From positions 372,001 to 436,000 of the forward strand of contig NZ_JAASQS010000003.1 of assembly GCF_011762045.1 (NCBI RefSeq): DNA of 64,000 nucleotides. Direction: 5' to 3'. Under the pieces are notes generated by a model that saw only the letters and a program-made list of their open reading frames with translations, did no database searches and was not told where the DNA came from. Source of the DNA: Rhizomicrobium electricum (lineage in GTDB: Bacteria; Pseudomonadota; Alphaproteobacteria; Micropepsales; Micropepsaceae). Positions 57,620 through 64,000 of this stretch are shown piece after piece. The position numbers and the translations under genes were made by a program. Position 1 is the first letter of the stretch; each line of letters begins with the position of its first letter.

Positions 57620-58294
57620 CTATTTCAGCCCGTCGGGCATGGCCAGGAATTTTTCCGGCGGCAGCGCCTGCGGCGTGAACCGGGCCTCGAACAGGGAGCC
57701 CCGGAAATAATCGATGCGGTTGAGGCGGGCGCCCAGCGCGGAGCGGCCCTCGCCTTGCGGTTTGAACGGGATTGCGGCCTCGGCCTGCTGCACGCCGTCG
57801 ACATAGGAGCGGAAGGTCGTGCCGTCATAGCGCATCGCGACGCGATACCACTGCCCGAGCGGATGCAACTTGTCCGGCGCCATCAAAGCCTGCCGGTAGC
57901 CAGCGCCGGTGGTGAAGGCGTCGAGATACCAGTCGTTGCCGACCACGCGGATTTCGAACAGGAAGCGTGTTCCGGTTTCCTGTCCGGTATTGGGGTCGAC
58001 TTCGGCGAGGTGCATCCAGCGCTGCGCGAACGGACCACCTTCGGGCCGGAAGATGGCTTCGGCCGTAAACGTCGCCGCCCCCGCCAGCGGGTGCCGGTCG
58101 ACGATAAGAATATCCTCGATGCCATCGAATGTAACCGCTGGACCGGCGCCGGTGGCAATGATCCGAGGAGCGCCTTCGCAATGAGCCGCAACGCCGCCGA
58201 TACTATCGAGGCGGTCGAAGCGCCACGATGTGGCCTCCGGTACTGTGCTGCATCCGGCGAGAAAGAGCACGGCAAACAGGAGGAAGATGCGCAT
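57620..58294 (-). CDS. LamG/concanavalin-like lipoprotein (paralog)
   Basis: 224 residues from ATG 58294; the longer in-frame start would bury the signal peptide. Lipoprotein signal RIFLLFAVLFLAGC with Cys near residue 15. The mature part repeats the LamG-like domain of the gene downstream: FTAEAIFRPEGGPFAQRWMHLAE, FEIRVVGNDWYLDAFTTGAGY, FRSYVDGVQQAEA. The pair is a tandem duplication where one copy gained or kept a lipoprotein signal. Divergent from nirK. Confidence 0.83.
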   Translation of the reverse strand: MRIFLLFAVLFLAGCSTVPEATSWRFDRLDSIGGVAAHCEGAPRIIATGAGPAVTFDGIEDILIVDRHPLAGAATFTAEAIFRPEGGPFAQRWMHLAEVDPNTGQETGTRFLFEIRVVGNDWYLDAFTTGAGYRQALMAPDKLHPLGQWYRVAMRYDGTTFRSYVDGVQQAEAAIPFKPQGEGRSALGARLNRIDYFRGSLFEARFTPQALPPEKFLAMPDGLK

Positions 58295-58439
58295 GGCGCG
58301 ATGTCCGGAGTCGGTCCTGATCCTTTGATAGCACGTTCGCATGTCTCCTGCTGCGGCGGCTTGGCACATACTGGTTTTGTCGTATTCGAAAATATACGCA
58401 TGAAGAATACATCTTTTCTGGTTCTCGAAGGACGGGAAG

Positions 58440-59588
58440 ATGTTTCGCAATCGGAATGACTTGGTTTTGGTAGGCGGCGTGATCGCGGTGGCGATCGTGC
58501 TGGGATTTGCCTGGTTCACGTCGGAAGCGGCAACCGCCGTATTGGCCACGGGTCAGACGGCGGCTCCCCCAAGACCTTCGTCACCCGCCGACTACACCGC
58601 ACCGCCGCTCTCCGGCACGACCGCGACGCCGGCCCCGAAGGCGGGAACCGCGGTCGACATCGTTCGCGACCCCACCGACCTGCCCGCGCCGATCGGTACG
58701 CGGGGACCGCGCCGCATCACCGTCGATCTCGTCACCGAAGAGGTGACCGGCACGCTCGCAAACGGCACGACGTTCCCCTACTGGACTTTCAACGGCAAAG
58801 TGCCGGGCCCGTTCATCCGGGTGCGCGTCGGCGATCTCGTCACGGTTAAGCTCAAGAACGATGTCGCATCGATGATGATGCACAATGTCGATTTGCATGC
58901 CGTGATGGGTCCCGGCGGCGGCGCGCAAGCGACCCAGGCTGGCCCCGGCGAGACCAAAACCTTCACCTTCAAGGCGACCACGCCCGGACTTTATGTCTAT
59001 CATTGCGCGACGATGCCTCACGCCGAACACATCGCCAACGGCATGTACGGCATGATCCTGGTCGAACCGGACGGCGGCCTTTCCAAGGTCGATCGCGAAT
59101 ACTATGTGATGCAAGGCGAGATCTATACCGACGAGCCATTCGGAACGCAGGGGCCGGTCGGAGATTCCTACGCCAAGATCGTTGCCGAAACGCCGGACTA
59201 TTTCGTCTTCAATGGCGCCGTCGGCGCCCTCAGCGAACAGAAGCCGCTGAAGTCCAAAGTCAGTGAGACGGTACGGATATTCTTCGGCGACGCCGGTCCC
59301 AACAAAGACTCCGCCTTCCACGCCATCGGCCAGATCTTCGATAAGGTCTATCCGCTGGCCGATCTATCGGACGCGCCGATGCATGGGGTACAGACCATTC
59401 TGGTGCCGCCGGGTGGCGCGGCCGTGGTCGAGATGAAGACGCTGGTACCGGGCAGGTTCACCCTGGTCGACCATGCCATCGCACGGGTCGAAAAGGGTCT
59501 CGCCGGCACGCTGATCGTGTCGGGCCCGAAGAACGAGGAGATCTTCAAGGCTGCCGACACCGCCGCGATGCCGGCAATGGAGCACTAA
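58440..59588 (+). CDS. nirK: Copper-containing nitrite reductase
   Basis: 382 residues. N-terminal membrane/signal segment (LVLVGGVIAVAIVLGFAWF) and a linker to about 75, then two cupredoxin domains. All copper ligands are present: type 1 His148, Cys189, His197, Met202 (MHNVD, HCATMPHAEHIANGM) and type 2 His153, His188, His345 (DLH, YHC, LVDHA); catalytic Asp151 and His294 are also there. It reduces nitrite to nitric oxide in the periplasm. No nor, nos or nnr genes are nearby. ATG 58440 has AAGGACGGGAAG just upstream. Confidence 0.95.
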   Translation: MFRNRNDLVLVGGVIAVAIVLGFAWFTSEAATAVLATGQTAAPPRPSSPADYTAPPLSGTTATPAPKAGTAVDIVRDPTDLPAPIGTRGPRRITVDLVTEEVTGTLANGTTFPYWTFNGKVPGPFIRVRVGDLVTVKLKNDVASMMMHNVDLHAVMGPGGGAQATQAGPGETKTFTFKATTPGLYVYHCATMPHAEHIANGMYGMILVEPDGGLSKVDREYYVMQGEIYTDEPFGTQGPVGDSYAKIVAETPDYFVFNGAVGALSEQKPLKSKVSETVRIFFGDAGPNKDSAFHAIGQIFDKVYPLADLSDAPMHGVQTILVPPGGAAVVEMKTLVPGRFTLVDHAIARVEKGLAGTLIVSGPKNEEIFKAADTAAMPAMEH

Positions 59589-60469
59589 GCCTTGGCGCCG
59601 GTCAGTGCTTTGTAAGCAAAGGCCGGCGCGGCGAACCAGAGCCCGTAGATGAAGGGCGCCAGAATGAAGTTGAGGCCTTCGAGCCACGGCAACCGCGCCG
59701 CCGTCTGGCGGACGATATCGGCTTCGTAGCGCTGGCGGGCGACCGCGTCCCCGATGAGATCGAGATGCGGATTGAAGCTGTCGGGACCAAGAATCATCCC
59801 GTACAGCAGCAGATACACCAGCATCACCGGCACGCTGACCGCCAGCATGACAATCACCATGCGCCCGACATTACCCTTGAGCAGGGACCAACTCCGCTCC
59901 AGCCCGATACCGCCTTCGAGCACCACACCGGGCAGCGCCAGCGTGCCCAGCCGCGCGAAGAGATAGATCAGAACCGGCGAAAGCACGATGGCGATCAGGG
60001 CCGCCATGCCGAGGGTCTTCTCGGCCGCGGCCAGTCCACCGGCCGGAACCGCGCCTGCCAGCGTACTGCCGGCAATCATGCAAAGGACGACGACGAGCAT
60101 CACCAGAGCAACCAGGGCCAGCATGGTTCCGACGTAGCGGAACTCGGCCCCGCCGAGCGAGAAGCGCAGCCATTGCGGCCGATCCAGCGGCTTCAGGACT
60201 TCGCGGCAGATGGCAACCGCGATGATCGCCTTCAGCAGCAGCGCAAAGAACACATACCCCACCTGGCCGGCCAGGACGGGCGCAAGCTGAGAGGCATCGC
60301 CCGACGCCATCGCCGCCCCGCGCGCCGCCAGCATCGTGCCGTTGACGAAATAATCGATCACCGTCAGCACGATGATCGGCAGCCAGATCGCACCGGTGAC
60401 CTTTTCGAGTTCTACGAACGCGAACCGGTACGCCGATGCGACGGTCTCGCCCACGGGAATTTTCGTCAT
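59585..60469 (-). CDS. Polytopic membrane protein, paralog 1
   Basis: 294 residues with about six membrane helices (for example IWLPIIVLTVIDYFV, VGYVFFALLLKAIIAVAI, MLALVALVMLVVVLCMI, MAALIAIVLSPVLIYLFARL, GRMVIVMLAVSVPVMLVYLLL). The ending of the helical core has WSLLKGNVGRMVIV, mirrored by WSLGAGNVGRALVV in the next protein. Family and function not recognised; membrane-domain DUFs of the glycerophosphodiester type look similar. Convergent with nirK, overlapping it by four bases. Confidence 0.7.
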   Translation of the reverse strand: MTKIPVGETVASAYRFAFVELEKVTGAIWLPIIVLTVIDYFVNGTMLAARGAAMASGDASQLAPVLAGQVGYVFFALLLKAIIAVAICREVLKPLDRPQWLRFSLGGAEFRYVGTMLALVALVMLVVVLCMIAGSTLAGAVPAGGLAAAEKTLGMAALIAIVLSPVLIYLFARLGTLALPGVVLEGGIGLERSWSLLKGNVGRMVIVMLAVSVPVMLVYLLLYGMILGPDSFNPHLDLIGDAVARQRYEADIVRQTAARLPWLEGLNFILAPFIYGLWFAAPAFAYKALTGAKA

Positions 60470-60522
60470 ACACTATCCTTTGCACTGGCGCCGGCCGCCT
60501 TATAAGCGGTCGGCCCCACCTT

Positions 60523-61428
60523 TCAAACCGTTTCGTCCGCAGCGACGACCTGATAGGCCTTCCCTATGGCGCCGAGCAGCGTCCCGGTGATCACCAGTGC
60601 ACCGATCAGATGAATAACCAGCATGACGGGCAGGACCGGCAGCAGCGCCTTAAGGAACGTTCCGGCCATCTCCGGATCGGGTTGACTGCTGAACTTCTCC
60701 ATGACCGGGAACAGCGCCGGCATTACCGAGAATTCGCTGATAATGCCAGTCACGAAGCAGATCGGAACGACAATCGCCAAAAGGACAACCAGGGCGCGCC
60801 CCACATTGCCCGCTCCCAACGACCACGCCCGCCGAAAACCGATCCGGTTCTCGGCGACGATCACCGCCGGCAGAAAGAAGAACAGCCGGATGCCGATATA
60901 AATGAGCGCCACGATCCACGCGATCACCTGCAGGACATCGAACAAAATCACCAGTCCCAGTGCGATGTTCGGAATCGCGGATACGGCGAAATGCAGCGCC
61001 ACGCCGGCCACGATTTCTACCAACGCCACCGCGCCCATGACGATACCAGCCAGAACGGCTGCGCCGGCCATCCGCCATACCCGTCCGCCGAGCGAGAAAT
61101 AGAACAGCGTCAGCCCCGTGCGGTTGCCGAGGACGCGTTCGAGAATGCCGACCCGCATCATGGAAACCGTGACAAGTCCGACGAAACCGATCATCGGCGT
61201 TGCCGTCATGAACACCGACAGTCGCGTCTCCGCAAAAGTCTCAAAATCCATAGGCCCGTTGAAAGGCGTGAACAGCCATTCATGCGGCACAACAGTGGCG
61301 ATCACCGCGGCCGCGACGCCTGCGAAAATCAGTGCCGGAAACCAGACGATCCCGATGATCGAGATGATATTGCGGAAAAAGAATCCATAAGCGGCGTCAA
61401 TCGTCGCCGCACGCGCGATCTTCCTCAT
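60523..61428 (-). CDS. Polytopic membrane protein, paralog 2
   Basis: 301 residues, same layout as the gene downstream: N-terminal AYGFFFRN opening, about six helices (IIGIVWFPALIFAGVAAAVI, FVGLVTVSMMRVGI, VWRMAGAAVLAGIVMGAVAL, VIAWIVALIYIGIRLFFF) and the shared WSLGAGNVGRALVVLLA block. The two genes, 53 bases apart, are a tandem duplication and likely co-transcribed; they may form a complex. Function unknown. Confidence 0.7.
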   Translation of the reverse strand: MRKIARAATIDAAYGFFFRNIISIIGIVWFPALIFAGVAAAVIATVVPHEWLFTPFNGPMDFETFAETRLSVFMTATPMIGFVGLVTVSMMRVGILERVLGNRTGLTLFYFSLGGRVWRMAGAAVLAGIVMGAVALVEIVAGVALHFAVSAIPNIALGLVILFDVLQVIAWIVALIYIGIRLFFFLPAVIVAENRIGFRRAWSLGAGNVGRALVVLLAIVVPICFVTGIISEFSVMPALFPVMEKFSSQPDPEMAGTFLKALLPVLPVMLVIHLIGALVITGTLLGAIGKAYQVVAADETV

Positions 61429-61546
61429 GGCAGATGCCCCTCCAACCCCGCATCAGCCTACTCCGCCCTTACCGCCGCGACAATCGCTGCCCCAGATGAC
61501 AGGGGCAGTCCCGGCGACTAGAGTCGGCGCCGCTTCGGGAGGCGCC

Positions 61547-62977
61547 ATGGCGTTTGATGCATACGAACGTTACGACGGGCTGGGCTTGGCTAGGCTGGTG
61601 GCGGCTGGCGAGATTAGCGCCGCCGAGTTGCTCGAATGCGCTATCACACGCGCCGAGAAGGTTAATCCGGCCCTCAACGCCATTATCTACCGGGATTACG
61701 AGCGCGCACGGGAGGCCGCCAAGCAGCCGTCGCCCGGTCCGTTCTCCGGTGTGCCGTTTCTTCTGAAAGATATCTCGCTGCAATGCGCCGGCACGCCGAC
61801 GCGCCAAGGTTCGCGCCTTTTTCCCGACATTCCGGCCGACCACGATACCCATCTGATGGCGCGGTTCCGCCGCGCCGGGTTGATCCCGTTCGCCAAAACC
61901 AACGTGCCGGAGTTCGGGCTGGTACCGACCACCGAAGGCAGGCTGTACGGCCCTGCGCATAATCCGTGGGATCTGACGCGTTCGCCGGGCGGATCGTCGG
62001 GCGGATCGGCAGCAGCAGTGGCGGCGGGCGTGGTGCCGCTGGCGCATGCCAATGACGGCGGCGGATCGATCCGGATTCCGGCTTCGTGCTGCGGCCTTGT
62101 CGGATTGAAACCGACGCGTGGGCGGGTGTCTTCCGGTCCCGACATGCCCGACAGCGTCGATGGACTAGCGATCGAACTGGTGGTGTCACGGTCTGTGCGT
62201 GATACGGCAGCAGCACTCGATGCGGCATCCGGCAGCGAACTGGGCGATCCCTACAGCCCTCCGCCCGCGCCTGCTTGTTACAGCCATGCCGTCGAGGAGG
62301 CGCCGCGCGCCTTACGCATTGCTTTCACCACCACACGCCTCGACGGCACCAAGGTTCATCCCGATTGTATCGCTGCAGTGGAGCATGCCGCCAAACTGTG
62401 CCGCGATCTCGGTCACGAAATCGAGGAAGCGTCCCCGCAAGTACCGGTGGCGCTGTTCGAGCCCGCTTTCACCGATGTGTGGTGTAGCCACCTCGCATCG
62501 GCGGTTGACTATCTCGTCCGCACCACCGGCCGGACGCCCGGTCCGGATAATCTCGAGCCGCTGACGCTCGCCTATTACGAACGCGGCAAGGCAGTCGCGG
62601 CCTCGCGCTACATCCAGTCGAAAATCATCCTTGGCCGCATCAGCCGCGGCATCGCGCATTTCCACCAGCATTACGATCTCTGGCTAACGCCGACCTTGGG
62701 TGAACCGCCGTGGAAACTCGGCCGGTTCGATCCCGACCGCACCGATCTCGCCGCAGTAATGGCGGAATTCGCTGCCTATGTCCCATTCACGCCCTTGCAG
62801 AACGTCACCGGCCAGCCGGCAATCAATCTGCCGTTGTTCTGGAATGCCGACAACATGCCTATCGGCGTGCAGTTTGTAGGAGCTTTCGGCGACGAGCTGA
62901 GTTTGCTACAGCTCGCGACCCAACTCGAACGCGCCGCGCCGTGGGCGGAGCGATACAAGGCGATCCATATTCCATGA
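61547..62977 (+). CDS. Amidase-signature family hydrolase
   Basis: 476 residues from ATG 61547 (GGGAGG just upstream); an in-frame ATG at 61427 would add a Pro-rich tail and lie antisense to the membrane gene. Ser-cisSer-Lys catalytic set: Lys in FLLKDIS, and the two Ser in [16 protein letters not shown] with [22 protein letters not shown]. 6-aminohexanoate cyclic dimer or aryl amidase-like; substrate unknown. Overlaps trmFO by four bases, so the two are co-transcribed. Confidence 0.93.
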   Translation: MAFDAYERYDGLGLARLVAAGEISAAELLECAITRAEKVNPALNAIIYRDYERAREAAKQPSPGPFSGVPFLLKDISLQCAGTPTRQGSRLFPDIPADHDTHLMARFRRAGLIPFAKTNVPEFGLVPTTEGRLYGPAHNPWDLTRSPGGSSGGSAAAVAAGVVPLAHANDGGGSIRIPASCCGLVGLKPTRGRVSSGPDMPDSVDGLAIELVVSRSVRDTAAALDAASGSELGDPYSPPPAPACYSHAVEEAPRALRIAFTTTRLDGTKVHPDCIAAVEHAAKLCRDLGHEIEEASPQVPVALFEPAFTDVWCSHLASAVDYLVRTTGRTPGPDNLEPLTLAYYERGKAVAASRYIQSKIILGRISRGIAHFHQHYDLWLTPTLGEPPWKLGRFDPDRTDLAAVMAEFAAYVPFTPLQNVTGQPAINLPLFWNADNMPIGVQFVGAFGDELSLLQLATQLERAAPWAERYKAIHIP

Positions 62978-64000
62978 CCGGCATCATACACGTTATCGGC
63001 GGCGGCTTGGCAGGCAGCGAAGCGGCATGGCAGGCGGCGAGCGCCGGAGCGCACGTCGTCGTGCACGAAATGCGGCCCGTACGCACCACGGATGCCCATT
63101 CCACCGACGGATTTGCGGAACTCGTTTGTTCCAACTCGCTGCGTTCCGACGACTATGAGAATAACGCCGTCGGCCTGTTGCACGAAGAAATGCGCCGCGC
63201 CGGATCGCTGATCCTCAAGTGCGCCGACGCCCATCGCCTGCCAGCAGGCGGCGCGCTTGCGGTCGACCGGCATGGTTTTTCGGGTGCCGTCACGCAGGCG
63301 TTGACCGAGCATCCGAATATCGAAATCGCGCGCGAAGAAATCGCCGAACCGCCCGCCGCCTGGGACAATGTGGTGGTGGCCACCGGCCCGCTCACCTCGC
63401 CCGCACTGGCCGATTTCGTCCGCACGCTGACCGATGCGGAGTCGCTCAGCTTTTTCGACGCTATCGCCCCCATCGTCCATCACGACAGCATCGATATGGA
63501 CGTTGCCTGGATGCAGTCGCGCTACGACAAAGGCGACGGCAAGGACTACATCAACTGCCCGCTCGATCGCGACCAGTATGAAGCCTTCATTGCCGCCCTG
63601 CTGGCCGGCGAAAAGACCGAATTCAAGGAGTGGGAAAAGTCGACACCATATTTCGAAGGCTGTCTTCCCATCGAAGTGATGGCCGGCCGCGGCGCCGATA
63701 CGCTGCGTTACGGCCCGATGAAGCCGGTGGGCCTGCGCGATCCGCGGTTCGAGAAACGGCCGTATGCCGTGGTGCAGCTGCGGCAGGACAATGCACTCGG
63801 AAACTTGTGGAACATGGTCGGCTTCCAGACCAAGCTGAAGCATGCCGAACAGGTGCGCATTTTCCGCATGATCCCTGGCCTCGAGAATGCGCAGTTTGCG
63901 CGCCTCGGCGGACTGCATCGCAATACGTTCCTCAACTCGCCGCGCCTGCTCGATCCGGAACTTCGTTTGAAGGTACGTCCGTCGTTGCGCTTCGCCGGGC
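62974..64000 (+). CDS. trmFO: Methylenetetrahydrofolate-tRNA-(uracil-54) methyltransferase TrmFO, 3' end outside window
   Basis: 342 residues visible. FAD-binding start [20 protein letters not shown] with [37 protein letters not shown], and [14 protein letters not shown]. Later blocks [30 protein letters not shown] and [11 protein letters not shown] contain the catalytic-type Cys of GidA-like TrmFO. It forms ribothymidine 54 in tRNA using methylenetetrahydrofolate and FADH2. Cut by the right edge after [12 protein letters not shown]. Confidence 0.96.
   Translation, partial: MTGIIHVIGGGLAGSEAAWQAASAGAHVVVHEMRPVRTTDAHSTDGFAELVCSNSLRSDDYENNAVGLLHEEMRRAGSLILKCADAHRLPAGGALAVDRHGFSGAVTQALTEHPNIEIAREEIAEPPAAWDNVVVATGPLTSPALADFVRTLTDAESLSFFDAIAPIVHHDSIDMDVAWMQSRYDKGDGKDYINCPLDRDQYEAFIAALLAGEKTEFKEWEKSTPYFEGCLPIEVMAGRGADTLRYGPMKPVGLRDPRFEKRPYAVVQLRQDNALGNLWNMVGFQTKLKHAEQVRIFRMIPGLENAQFARLGGLHRNTFLNSPRLLDPELRLKVRPSLRFAG

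Overview
The window looks like a chromosomal stretch of a GC-rich, Gram-negative alphaproteobacterium. Pointers to this are the housekeeping set (queA-tgt, gyrA-coaD-ppi, ssb, uvrA, folate-type trmFO), two bactofilins, a CcmF/G/H/I cytochrome c maturation block, and two perfect alphaproteobacterial-type LexA boxes (GTTC-N7-GTTC), one before uvrA and one between ssb and a GyrB-like gene. No rRNA, tRNA, IS element or CRISPR array was found. The genus cannot be fixed from the sequence alone.

Layout. 1-2.6 kb: a type I secretion ABC ATPase (cut by the window edge) and a small gene before it. 2.8-14.8 kb: a surface polysaccharide locus with Wzz, Wzy-like and Wzx-like proteins, four glycosyltransferases, a CDP-6-deoxyhexose pathway (RfbF, RfbG, RmlC-like epimerase, RmlD-like reductase) and UDP-galactopyranose mutase. 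14.9-18.1 kb: tgt, queA and a GHMP sugar kinase. 18.4-25.6 kb: a second type I secretion ATPase with its HlyD adaptor, a PEP-CTERM beta-helix protein, and an M10 metalloprotease with VCBS/FG-GAP repeats that is a likely substrate of the secretion system. 25.7-32.1 kb: a cupin, a fused CcmF-CcmG, CcmH, CcmI and a secreted beta-helix protein. 32.2-38.8 kb: ppiB-coaD-gyrA, two bactofilins, ssb, and an orphan GyrB-like ATPase domain.

38.9-43.5 kb is the most interesting part: a compact lasso-like RiPP locus. Two homologous ~50-residue precursor peptides, both missing from a minimum-length ORF scan in their true form, face a four-gene operon joined by 4-base overlaps: PqqD-like recognition protein, HPr-kinase-like kinase, sulfotransferase, and an AsnB-like cyclase whose glutaminase cysteine is replaced by serine. 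No lasso B2 leader protease, exporter or isopeptidase is visible. Both precursors end in Gly-Pro-Ser, which fits a C-terminal serine kinase.

43.6-64 kb: a DUF4403-type lipoprotein, a TolB-like propeller protein, an SPFH protein with a ribbon-helix-helix partner, a membrane protein, an acyltransferase-SGNH protein, uvrA, a ProC-like reductase, a Nudix hydrolase, two LamG-like paralogs, copper nitrite reductase nirK, two paralogous membrane proteins, an amidase and the start of trmFO. The gaps at 32.1, 46.6 and 53.8 kb carry a dispersed repeat with TGTCATCCC(C)GG ends, and 55.2-55.9 kb is packed with a second, palindromic repeat family.
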